Positions 43,318 to 51,152 of a stretch of DNA of 64,000 nucleotides are shown piece by piece. Source of the DNA: Winogradskyella marina (GTDB taxonomy: Bacteria; Bacteroidota; Bacteroidia; Flavobacteriales; Flavobacteriaceae); the NCBI RefSeq assembly GCF_015645385.1, contig NZ_JADOET010000002.1, positions 372,001-436,000 on the forward strand, read 5' to 3'. Every line of letters starts with the position of its first letter. Position 1 is the first letter of the stretch. A program made the translations under genes and the position numbers. The notes below the pieces were generated by a model. The model was not told the DNA's origin. It made no database searches and was given only the letters and a program-made list of their open reading frames with translations.

Positions 43318-45090
43318 ATGCAAAACCCAAATACTTTTTATAACGAACAGTTAGAAGCTAATCAAGTCGCTTCTAAGCGTATTTTTAAACAATTAAGTTT
43401 ATTTAGTTTACTGAGACTTTCTGTTTTTGTTCTAACAGGAATTGGCATCTATTTTACCTATCAGAATTGGCAAGTAGCTTTAGGTATTGGTGTCGTTGGA
43501 ATCGCTATTTTTCTATTTCTATTAGCTCGATATATCGATTTAAAGTCTAAAAGAAATTTACATAAACGATTGATTGCTATTAATGAAGATGAATTAAAAA
43601 TTGCAAAAGGTGATTTTCATGAAAAACCTGATGGTTCAGAATTTCAAAACCCAAAACATTTTTTCAGTTTAGATATCGATTTATTTGGGAAAGGATCATT
43701 TTTTCAATTTATCAATAGAACGGCGATTAAAGAGGGAACTCAAAAACTTACAGAGAACCTATTATCAAATACCATCACTAATATTGAAGAGCGCCAAGCT
43801 GCCATACAAGAATTAGCGGCATTACCAGAATGGAGACAACACTATTCGGCTGTTGCGCAAGGTGTAGAGATTGAACATTCAGCAACTTCCATTATTACTT
43901 GGTTAAAGGGGTATAAATCCTTCTTAGGAAAAACACAATATGCAATCACTATCGTGTTTAGTATAGCGTCGTTGGTAATTATAGGATTAGGAATAACTGA
44001 AATTATTCCCATATCAATGATTGGGTATTGGTTATTATTTGGACTTGCGATTACCGGAATATATTGGAAAAAAATAGATACGCTTGCCCATCATACCGGA
44101 CAAGCAAAAGACACATTTAAACAATACGCATTGCTTTTAGAAGCCATTGAAACTACTGAATTTAAATCAGATTTATTAAAGTCGAAACAAAAATTAATTC
44201 AGTCCGAAGATCAAAAAGCATCCGAAATATTTTCAAAATTTTCAAAAGCACTCGATGCCTTAGATAATAGAAATAATCTTATTTCATTGCTTTTAGGGAA
44301 TGGTTTTCTACTTCTAGATATACGCTATAGCTATAATGTTGAAAAATGGATTTCAAAATATGGTCATAAAATAGAAGATTGGTTTGAAGTGGTCACCTTT
44401 TTTGATGCTTTTAATAGTTTTGGAAATTATGCTTTTAACCATCAAAGTTTTACCTATCCAATTATAACCGAAGAACCAGTAACTATTTTAGCGGACGGCT
44501 TAGGTCATCCGTTATTAAATCCTGAAAAACGAGTCGATAGTGATTTAAAACTTGAAGAAGAACAGTTTTTTATTGTTACAGGAGCAAACATGGCTGGAAA
44601 GAGCACGTTTTTAAGAACCGTTGCGCTTCATATCGTCATGGCTAATGTTGGACTACCAATTTGTGCTAAACAAAGCAAATACAAGCCTATTAAGTTAATT
44701 ACAAGTATGCGAACCACAGATTCCTTAACTGATGATAGTTCGTATTTCTTTAGTGAATTGACGCGTTTAAAATTTGTAGTTGATACCATTGAAAACGATA
44801 AAAACTATTTTGTAATTCTAGATGAAATTTTAAAAGGAACCAACAGTACAGATAAAGCCATTGGTTCTAGAAAATTTGTGGAGAAACTAGTGAAGCAAAA
44901 TGCCACAGGAATCATTGCTACGCACGATTTAAGCCTCACAGAAATTGAAACGGAATTAGAAGCCGTTAAAAATTATTACTTTGATGCTGAAATCATCAAT
45001 GACGAACTCTTTTTTGATTACAAACTAAAACAAGGCGTTTGCCAAAATATGAATGCGAGTTTCCTACTGAAGAAGATGGAGATTGTTTAG
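43318..45090 (+). CDS. Membrane-anchored MutS-family ATPase
   Basis: A 590-residue protein with a C-terminal MutS ATPase domain (about 400-590): Walker A TGANMAGKSTFLRT, then MRTTDSLTDDSSYFFSEL, ILDEILKGTNSTDKA and the H-loop IIATHDLSLTE. It lacks the mismatch-recognition and connector domains of MutS. Instead it has two hydrophobic segments at about 32-70 (LLRLSVFVLTGIGIYFTY and the next) and two at about 205-250. This fits the membrane-bound MutS-like family seen in Bacteroidota and some Firmicutes. Its function is unknown and it is probably not mismatch repair. The ATG is directly behind the sdh terminator. Confidence 0.88.
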   Translation: MQNPNTFYNEQLEANQVASKRIFKQLSLFSLLRLSVFVLTGIGIYFTYQNWQVALGIGVVGIAIFLFLLARYIDLKSKRNLHKRLIAINEDELKIAKGDFHEKPDGSEFQNPKHFFSLDIDLFGKGSFFQFINRTAIKEGTQKLTENLLSNTITNIEERQAAIQELAALPEWRQHYSAVAQGVEIEHSATSIITWLKGYKSFLGKTQYAITIVFSIASLVIIGLGITEIIPISMIGYWLLFGLAITGIYWKKIDTLAHHTGQAKDTFKQYALLLEAIETTEFKSDLLKSKQKLIQSEDQKASEIFSKFSKALDALDNRNNLISLLLGNGFLLLDIRYSYNVEKWISKYGHKIEDWFEVVTFFDAFNSFGNYAFNHQSFTYPIITEEPVTILADGLGHPLLNPEKRVDSDLKLEEEQFFIVTGANMAGKSTFLRTVALHIVMANVGLPICAKQSKYKPIKLITSMRTTDSLTDDSSYFFSELTRLKFVVDTIENDKNYFVILDEILKGTNSTDKAIGSRKFVEKLVKQNATGIIATHDLSLTEIETELEAVKNYYFDAEIINDELFFDYKLKQGVCQNMNASFLLKKMEIV

Positions 45091-45106
45091 GGTAATTTTA
45101 AAAACC

Positions 45107-45160
45107 TGACAGGTCTAACTGAACTGATAAAAAGATTCCTTACTGTGTTCAGAATGACAA
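45107..45160. repeat. Intergenic mosaic-repeat remnant
   Basis: It contains AACCTGACAGGTC and ATTCCTTACTGTGTTCAGAATGAC-like words that resemble common flavobacterial intergenic units (AAACCTG-CAGGTTT and TTCAGAATGAC types). It lies between the MutS-like gene and the shared terminator. The identity rests on my recollection of these units. Confidence 0.4.
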
Positions 45161-45167
45161 AAACACA

Positions 45168-45198
45168 AAAACCCTTTCTAAAAAATAGAAAGGGTTTT
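45168..45198. terminator. Bidirectional intrinsic terminator
   Basis: AAAACCCTTTCTA (45168-45180) and TAGAAAGGGTTTT (45186-45198) form a perfect 13-bp stem with an A5 loop, between the convergent MutS-like and rpmA genes. Confidence 0.9.
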
Positions 45199-45222
45199 AT
45201 AATTTGTTAAGAAATAAATTTC

Positions 45223-45483
45223 TTAAGCCTCAAAAGGCTCTATAGAAACGTAAGACTTGTTGTCTTTTTTCTTAGTAAATTTTACTAAACCATCAACTTT
45301 AGCATGTAAAGTGTGATCTTTTCCTTGATATACATTTTCACCTGGATGGTGTGTATTTCCACGTTGTCTTATGATAATGTTTCCAGCAATAGCAGCTTGT
45401 CCACCAAAAATCTTAACGCCTAAACGTTTCGATTCTGATTCTCTACCATTCTTCGAACTACCAACTCCTTTTTTATGAGCCAT
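45223..45483 (-). CDS. rpmA: 50S ribosomal protein L27
   Basis: An 86-residue L27 with the standard N-terminus [22 protein letters not shown], followed by [21 protein letters not shown]. Its N-terminal tail reaches the peptidyl-transferase centre. There is no Firmicute-type cleavable extension. It lies 41 bp downstream of rplU in the usual rplU-rpmA order, and ends before a strong terminator. Confidence 0.98.
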   Translation of the reverse strand: MAHKKGVGSSKNGRESESKRLGVKIFGGQAAIAGNIIIRQRGNTHHPGENVYQGKDHTLHAKVDGLVKFTKKKDNKSYVSIEPFEA

Positions 45484-45524
45484 GATCTAAGGTTTTATAT
45501 TGTTAATATTAATGTAATTGAAAA

Positions 45525-46178
45525 TTATTTTTCAATTCCACCGTCTAATCTGTCTTGTAATTCTTTTAATTCGTCCCACTTACCTTCTGCAGCTAATTTA
45601 GCTTGCTTTGGCCAAGTTTCGGTAACGATATGTGCTAATCTTGAGCTTGCTTCTGAAAGCACGTTGCTCAATTCTTCAGCTTTTGCGTTTGCCACTTTTT
45701 CAAAAGTTTCAAAACCAGCGTTTACCAATGCTTCAGCGGCTTTTGGTCCAGCTCCTTCAATTTTTTTCAAATCGTCAGCTTTTCCTGTTGCTTTTTTCGC
45801 TTTTGGTGCGGCAGTTTTCGCTTCTGCTTTTTTAGCTTCTTTCTTTGGAGCAGCTTTTTTAGCTCCAGAAGTAGTAATACCTTCGATTACGATTTCAGTT
45901 AAAGATTGTCTGTGTCCGTTTTTTACACGGTAACCTTTACGTCTTTTCTTCTTAAAGACTATTACTTTGTCACCTTTAAGGTGTCTTAAGACTTTTGCAC
46001 CTACTTGTGCTCCGTCTATAGCTGGGGCGCCTACAGTTATATTGCTACCATCACCAATTAAAAGAACGTTGTCGAAATTTACTGTCGAACCTTCTTCTGT
46101 TGCTAAACGGTTAACAAAAACTTTTTGGTCTTTTTCAACTTTAAATTGATGCCCTGCTATCTCTACAATTGCGTACAT
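45525..46178 (-). CDS. rplU: 50S ribosomal protein L21 with C-terminal helix-hairpin-helix extension
   Basis: A 217-residue protein. Residues 1-103 are normal L21 ([45 protein letters not shown]). After that comes a Lys/Ala-rich linker (about 110-147) and a helical domain at about 148-215, [21 protein letters not shown], which resembles HhH DNA/RNA-binding units. Typical L21 is about 100 residues, so this doubles the length. I believe long L21 is common in Flavobacteriia. The tail would project from the 50S solvent side; its role is unknown. First gene of the rplU-rpmA operon. Confidence 0.95.
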   Translation of the reverse strand: MYAIVEIAGHQFKVEKDQKVFVNRLATEEGSTVNFDNVLLIGDGSNITVGAPAIDGAQVGAKVLRHLKGDKVIVFKKKRRKGYRVKNGHRQSLTEIVIEGITTSGAKKAAPKKEAKKAEAKTAAPKAKKATGKADDLKKIEGAGPKAAEALVNAGFETFEKVANAKAEELSNVLSEASSRLAHIVTETWPKQAKLAAEGKWDELKELQDRLDGGIEK

Positions 46179-46239
46179 AGCGTAACGTTTTTATTAATTT
46201 GTTTATTAAATAAATGACTTTCTTCTCAGAAAGCGGATG

Positions 46240-46269
46240 CAAATATACTTCTAAATTATTAATAGGCAA
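46240..46269 (-). promoter_or_regulatory. Promoter of rplU-rpmA
   Basis: On the minus strand TTG (46269-46267), a 19-nt spacer and TATATTTG (46247-46240): a full consensus match. The leader would be about 55-60 nt, long enough for L21-type autoregulatory structure, though I see no defined one. Confidence 0.75.
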
Positions 46270-46395
46270 GCGTTTTAAGAGGTTTTAGACCTCTTTTGTT
46301 TCAAATAATAGACAAAATAGACTTGTTTGTGAAAATGATAACATACTTATTAAGGAGTTTTCACATTTTATTATGTTAAAAGTGAAAGCATTGTT

Positions 46396-46403
46396 TATTT
46401 TTG
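46396..46403 (+). promoter_or_regulatory. -7 element of the M16 peptidase operon
   Basis: TATTTTTG matches TAnnTTTG. It implies a leader of about 68 nt before the ATG at 46479. The -33 region is degenerate (TTATGTT near 46371-46377). No other feature is seen in the 300-bp gap 46179-46478 besides this and the rplU promoter. Confidence 0.45.
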
Positions 46404-46478
46404 TGAAGCTATTTTGTAACAAATTGCAATTAGTATAGACAAATACGTATACAATTTAAACTTAAAACACTTTTAATA

Positions 46479-47792
46479 ATGAAAAAAGGCTTATTTACTC
46501 TAGCTCTTTTGTTGTCAGTTGGATTTATGTCAGCGCAACAAGTAGAATTCGAAGAGTTTGATTTAGACAATGGATTACACGTAATTCTACATCAAGACAA
46601 CACAGCGCCAGTGGTTTCTACTTCTGTAATGTACAATGTAGGTGGAAAAGATGGTGATAGAGAGCGAACCGGATTTGCACATTTCTTTGAACATTTATTG
46701 TTTGAAGGATCAGAAAATATTGGTCGTGGAGAATTCATGAAAATTATACCTGCTAATGGAGGTACATTTAATGCAAACACATCTCAAGACAGAACCTATT
46801 ATTTTGAAGTTTTTCCTTCAAATAAATTAGAGCTAGCGCTATGGTTAGAGTCCGAGCGTATGTTACACCCTGTTATTGACCAAGTTGGTGTTGATACACA
46901 GAACGAAGTTGTTAAAGAAGAAAAGCGTCAACGAGCTGGTTCACCATATGGTGGCATATTTGAAGCATTAGGATCTAATCTCTTTAAGGTTCACCCTTAT
47001 AAAGATCCTAATATTGGCTACATGGAGCATTTAGATGCAGCTACTTTAGAAGAGTTTAATGCTTATTTCGATAAATATTATGGTCCAAATAACGCTGTTT
47101 TAGTTATTGCTGGAGATATTGATATGGCTAAAACTAAAAAGTTGGTTGCTGATTATTTCAGTGAAGTTAAGAGTAGACCAGAAGTGGTAAGAAACTTTCC
47201 AAAGGAAGAACCTATTACTGAAACGGTAAGAACACAAGCTTACGATGAAAATATTCAATTACCTGCAATTTTAGCTACGTACAGAACACCTGGTTTTACA
47301 TCTAGAGATTCTTATGTATTAGATATGATTTCTACATATTTAAGTGGTGGTAAAAGTTCAGTTTTATATAAGAAAATAGTTGACGAGCAAAAACAAGCCC
47401 TGCAATTACAAGCTGTAAATATTCCACAAATGGATTATAACATCTTTACAATTTTTGCGATTCCTTCTGGAGATACGTCTTTAGATACCATTTTAGATGA
47501 AATTGACGAAGAGATCGTTAAAATGCAAAATGAGTTAATTACAGAACGCGATTATCAAAAACTACTTAATCAATTTGAAAACCAATTTGTAAATTCTAAT
47601 GCTAGTATTGTAGGAATTGCAGAATCTTTAGCAACAAACTATTTGTTAAAAGGAGATGTAGATTTAATTAACAAGGAAATTGAAATTTACAGATCAATCA
47701 CAAGAGAAGAAATTCAAGCTGTAGCTAATAGATATTTAAGTAAAAATCAGCGTGTTGAAATAGAGTATTTACCAAAAAAAGATGATCAATAA
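46479..47792 (+). CDS. M16 family zinc peptidase (catalytic subunit)
   Basis: A 437-residue exported metallopeptidase of the insulysin/processing-peptidase family. Signal peptide MKKGLFTLALLLSVGFMSAQ. The inverted zinc motif HxxEH is in AHFFEHLLFEGSEN, and the third ligand Glu lies in QNEVVKEEKRQRAG. The next gene encodes the partner without this motif, as in many bacterial M16 pairs that form one closed chamber. The expected place is the periplasm or outer membrane, degrading peptides or misfolded proteins. Confidence 0.92.
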   Translation: MKKGLFTLALLLSVGFMSAQQVEFEEFDLDNGLHVILHQDNTAPVVSTSVMYNVGGKDGDRERTGFAHFFEHLLFEGSENIGRGEFMKIIPANGGTFNANTSQDRTYYFEVFPSNKLELALWLESERMLHPVIDQVGVDTQNEVVKEEKRQRAGSPYGGIFEALGSNLFKVHPYKDPNIGYMEHLDAATLEEFNAYFDKYYGPNNAVLVIAGDIDMAKTKKLVADYFSEVKSRPEVVRNFPKEEPITETVRTQAYDENIQLPAILATYRTPGFTSRDSYVLDMISTYLSGGKSSVLYKKIVDEQKQALQLQAVNIPQMDYNIFTIFAIPSGDTSLDTILDEIDEEIVKMQNELITERDYQKLLNQFENQFVNSNASIVGIAESLATNYLLKGDVDLINKEIEIYRSITREEIQAVANRYLSKNQRVEIEYLPKKDDQ

Positions 47793-47793
47793 G

Positions 47794-49869
47794 ATGAAAA
47801 CAACTTATATAATGAAAACAAAATTAACCGCATTTGCCTTATTGTTTTTAGTAGCAATAGGTGTTAATGCACAGATAGATAGATCTCAACAACCTAAAGC
47901 TGGTCCAGAACCAGAAATTAGTTTAAAAGTTCCAAGTGAATTTCAATTAAAAAACGGATTAAAAGTATTAGTTGTTGAAAATCATAAACTACCAAGAGTT
48001 TCATATTCTTTGCGTATAGATAACAACCCTATAGCAACTGGTGATAAAGCAGGTTTAGAGAGCATTCTTGGAAGTATGTTAGGTAACGGAACAACTTCTG
48101 TTTCTAAAGAAGACTTTAATGAAGAAATAGACTTTTTAGGCGCACGTTTAAGCTTTGGGTTTACAGGAGGTTTTGCAAGTTCTTTGTCTAAATATTCTGA
48201 TCGTATATTGGAGTTATTAGCAGATGCTGCTATTAATCCTTTATTAACTGAAGAAGAGTTTGATAAGGAAAAAACAAGACTTATTGAAAACTTAAAACAA
48301 GGAGAAAAAAGTATCGATGCCATTGGTAGTCGTGTTGGAAATGCATTATCTTATGGAACTAAACACCCTTATGGAGAGTACGTAACTGAAGAAACTATAA
48401 ACAATGTTTCTTTTGGTGATGCATTAGCTTTTTACGAAAAATATTTTAACCCAAATAACGCTTATTTAGTAGTTATTGGTGATGTTGAATATAAGGCTGT
48501 TAAAAAACAAATTGAAAAACATTTTTCTAAATGGGAAAAGTCTGTAGATATATCTTCTACACTTCCTAAGGTAAATCCTAATGCGCAATACACGCAAATT
48601 AACTTTGTAGACTTGCCAACAGCAGCTCAATCTAACATTACGATAATGAATAATGTAGATTTAAAGATGAATGATGAAGATTATCATGCCGCTTTAATTA
48701 CCAATAATATTTTAGGTGGAGGAGGAGAAGGTTATTTATTTAAAAACCTTCGAGAAGAACATGGTTATACCTATGGTGCTTATTCTAGATTAAGTGCTAA
48801 TAGATATGGTGCTGGTCGTTTTACTGCGAGTGCAAAAGTAAGAGCAATGGTTACGGATAGTGCTGTTGTTGAAGCTTTAAAAGAAATTGAACGTATTAAA
48901 ACAGAACCTGTGGATGCTCAGTTACTTAAAGATGCAAAAGCAAAGTATGTTGGTAATTTTATAATGGGATTAGAAAGCCCTCAAACCGTTGCTAATTACG
49001 CATTAAACATTAAGTTGAATGATTTGCCTAAGGATTTCTATACTAACTATTTACAGAAAATAAATGATGTTACTGCAGAAGATATCACACGTGTTGCGAA
49101 TAAGTATTTTAAATCAGATAATGCTAGGATAGTAATCGTTGGTAAAGGGAGTGAAGTAATAGAAAACCTTGAAAAAACAGGAATTCCTATTTTATATTAC
49201 GATCACTATGCTAACCCAGCAGAAAAACCAGAATTCGATGTTGAATTACCAGAAGGTGTAAATGCAACATCTGTAATAAACAATTATATAGAAGCTGTTG
49301 GTGGAAAAGAAAAGGTAGATGCTTTAAATTCTATTTTGTTGCAATATGAAGCTAGCGCAATGGGATCTGTTCTAATCAGCGAAGAAAAACGTATGGATGG
49401 CAAATTGGCTCAATCAGTATCTATGAATGGTAACCAAATGATGTCCGTTGTTACGACACAAGATAAGGTGACTATGAATAAAAACCCACTTCCAGAAAGT
49501 ATGGTTGACGATATGAAATTATTAGGTGGTCTTTTTACAGAGCTCAACCTATTAAAATCTGATACTGCTAAAATAACTGGTATTGAAAAAGTAGAAGATA
49601 AAGAGGCTTATAAATTAGAAGTACCTGGTGAAGTTGTGTCTTTAGCTTTTTTCTATGATGTAGAAACAGGTTTAAAAGTAAAAGAGGTACAAACGACATC
49701 TATGCAAGGACAAACGCAAAGTCAAGAAACGTTTTTAAAGGATTACAAAGCCTTTGATGGTATAATGTTTCCAGGAACAAGAGAAAGTACTCAAATGGGG
49801 CAGCTTATCGTTTATAAACTGTTAGAAGCAAAAATTAACGAAGGTGTTTCAGATGCTGATTTTGAATAA
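47794..49869 (+). CDS. M16 family non-catalytic partner fused to a LolA-like C-terminal domain
   Basis: About 691 residues from the ATG at 47794, 1 bp after the upstream stop; ATG at 47812 (MKTKLTAFALLFLVAIGVNA) would also give the signal peptide. Residues about 35-450 have the M16 double-domain fold without HxxEH (the site reads LESILGSMLGNGTTS), but keep the C-terminal substrate-side motif EEHGYTYGAYSRLSANRYG. Residues about 485-690 are a separate beta-rich domain (VINNYIEAVGGKEKVDAL, YKLEVPGEVVSLAFFYDVETGLKV, FDGIMFPGTRES) like the LolA/outer-membrane-lipoprotein-sorting fold. The fusion suggests handling of hydrophobic or lipid-linked peptides, which is inference. Confidence 0.88.
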   Translation: MKTTYIMKTKLTAFALLFLVAIGVNAQIDRSQQPKAGPEPEISLKVPSEFQLKNGLKVLVVENHKLPRVSYSLRIDNNPIATGDKAGLESILGSMLGNGTTSVSKEDFNEEIDFLGARLSFGFTGGFASSLSKYSDRILELLADAAINPLLTEEEFDKEKTRLIENLKQGEKSIDAIGSRVGNALSYGTKHPYGEYVTEETINNVSFGDALAFYEKYFNPNNAYLVVIGDVEYKAVKKQIEKHFSKWEKSVDISSTLPKVNPNAQYTQINFVDLPTAAQSNITIMNNVDLKMNDEDYHAALITNNILGGGGEGYLFKNLREEHGYTYGAYSRLSANRYGAGRFTASAKVRAMVTDSAVVEALKEIERIKTEPVDAQLLKDAKAKYVGNFIMGLESPQTVANYALNIKLNDLPKDFYTNYLQKINDVTAEDITRVANKYFKSDNARIVIVGKGSEVIENLEKTGIPILYYDHYANPAEKPEFDVELPEGVNATSVINNYIEAVGGKEKVDALNSILLQYEASAMGSVLISEEKRMDGKLAQSVSMNGNQMMSVVTTQDKVTMNKNPLPESMVDDMKLLGGLFTELNLLKSDTAKITGIEKVEDKEAYKLEVPGEVVSLAFFYDVETGLKVKEVQTTSMQGQTQSQETFLKDYKAFDGIMFPGTRESTQMGQLIVYKLLEAKINEGVSDADFE

Positions 49870-49894
49870 TCAGAATTTATAACTCAAAATTTTG

Positions 49895-49923
49895 AAAACC
49901 GAAGTGAAAGCTTCGGTTTTTTT
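49895..49923 (+). terminator. Intrinsic terminator of the M16 operon
   Basis: AAAACCGAAG (49895-49904) and CTTCGGTTTT (49911-49920) form a 10-bp perfect stem with a 6-nt loop, followed by further T. Confidence 0.9.
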
Positions 49924-50061
49924 ATGCTTGTATAATTTTTGATTAATTTGATTCTTGTTGAAAAAAATAGAGTTGTTTCAGAATATAATATGTGATTTCG
50001 CTTTTTTGAATAATTAGCGTTTTGGTACAAATGGACACTTATAATCTTAAATAACATACAA

Positions 50062-50124
50062 ATGAAGGAATTAAGAATCACAAAATTCGTTAATTATCTC
50101 GCAGGAAACTTCAATATTTATTAG
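50062..50124 (+). CDS. Possible 20-residue leader or micro-peptide
   Basis: ATG at 50062 opens a 20-codon frame (MKELRITKFVNYLAGNFNIY) ending in TAG, 30 bp before the HMA lipoprotein. The hydrophilic/aromatic composition is peptide-like and codon use is normal, but an ORF of this size is expected by chance. It could be a leader peptide or nothing. The rest of the 49870-50154 gap shows only the terminator. Confidence 0.2.
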   Translation: MKELRITKFVNYLAGNFNIY

Positions 50125-50154
50125 ATTTAACCAAAATTATAATATCCCAAACTA

Positions 50155-50562
50155 ATGAAGACATTAAAAACAATAAGTATAGTAGCAATTATAGCTTTAG
50201 TTTTTACTTCTTGTAAAAATGAAACAGAACCAGAAGTTAAAACTGTAGATGTAGAAGTTACTAAAAACGATGTGGCTACAACATTAGATCCAAATGCAAC
50301 GTATGCTAAAGTAGAATTTGGTATCGACGGTATGACATGTGCCATGGGTTGTGCTAAAACAATCGAAAAGAAAATGGCTAAAATGGAAGGTGTAAAATCA
50401 GCAAAAGTTGATTTTGATTCACGTTTAGCTATGGTTGAATATGATGAGGCTAAAGTTACGCCTGAGTCATTAGAAGAAACCGTTACTAAAGTAGCAGACA
50501 TTTACAAGGTAAAGAACATGCACCAAGTAGAAGAATTTGGCACTGAAGAAAAAGTAGAATAA
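50155..50562 (+). CDS. Lipoprotein with heavy-metal-associated (HMA) domain
   Basis: A 135-residue lipoprotein with lipobox LVFTSC (Cys21). Residues about 57-125 form an HMA fold with the metal site GMTCAMGCAKTIEKK. This is the CxxxC variant C-A-M-G-C rather than the usual CxxC. The rest of the fold is visible in VKSAKVDFDSRLAMVEYDE. It probably binds copper or another soft metal at the envelope. No copper ATPase is nearby. The tail EEFGTEEKVE is acidic. Confidence 0.88.
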   Translation: MKTLKTISIVAIIALVFTSCKNETEPEVKTVDVEVTKNDVATTLDPNATYAKVEFGIDGMTCAMGCAKTIEKKMAKMEGVKSAKVDFDSRLAMVEYDEAKVTPESLEETVTKVADIYKVKNMHQVEEFGTEEKVE

Positions 50563-50584
50563 TTCTATTGAAAAAATTATAATG

Positions 50585-50618
50585 AAACGCTATCCGAAAG
50601 GGTAGCGTTTTTTTTATT
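50585..50618. terminator. Bidirectional intrinsic terminator with GAAA tetraloop
   Basis: AAACGCTATCC (50585-50595) and GGGTAGCGTTT (50600-50610) form an 11-bp stem with one G.U pair, capped by GAAA, then T8. It overlaps the last codon of the convergent membrane gene. Confidence 0.92.
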
Positions 50619-50976
50619 GTACTTGAAGCAAAATAAAGGCTATTGCGAAACATCCTACAGGCAAAAGCCATAATAAATATATGGAGGTATCACTGCGCTT
50701 AGACTTAGCGTTAAGTATCGTTCTTTTCTTGCCATTATAGCGCATCCAGTTTTTAGAAATGATAAATAATGCTATTAATGAGAATACTACCCAAAACTTA
50801 GTAGAAGACATTACTAACATTTTCATTTGACTAGCAAAAGCTATAAAAAAGGCACCTAATGCAAGTGCAATGGATAGCTCTAACGTACAAATATAAAGTA
50901 AGGCTATATTGATGCTTTTTTTTCCTAAAGCTTTCTTATAGTGGTTAAATATTGAAATATAAATGGTGTCTAACAT
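50614..50976 (-). CDS. Small membrane protein, function unknown
   Basis: A 120-residue protein with three hydrophobic helices (about 22-48 LLYICTLELSIALALGAFF, 56-76 FWVVFSLIALFIISK and 98-118 LLWLLPVGCFAIAFILL). A basic loop lies between the second and third (RYNGKKRTILNAKSKR). No family is recognised. It stands alone, convergent with the HMA lipoprotein gene. The open frame, hydrophobic pattern and normal codon use support a real gene. Confidence 0.65.
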   Translation of the reverse strand: MLDTIYISIFNHYKKALGKKSINIALLYICTLELSIALALGAFFIAFASQMKMLVMSSTKFWVVFSLIALFIISKNWMRYNGKKRTILNAKSKRSDTSIYLLWLLPVGCFAIAFILLQVQ

Positions 50977-51095
50977 CTAGGTGATATCCTTTTTTTAAGG
51001 TTATAAATATAGTGATTTACAATATAATGACTAGTAATTAAATTAATCATAATAGTTATAGCTTTGGCAGATGTGTTTAGTCAAACATTTGCATA

Positions 51096-51122
51096 AAAAA
51101 AAGACTGTCTTTTCAGACAGTC
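51096..51122 (-). terminator. Intrinsic terminator of the TonB receptor/DUF5689 operon
   Basis: On the minus strand GACTGTCT, a 4-nt loop and AGACAGTC run into a T8 tail (51103-51110 pairs with 51115-51122). Confidence 0.85.
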
Positions 51123-51152
51123 CTTTTTATTATATATTATAAATAAGCTTTT

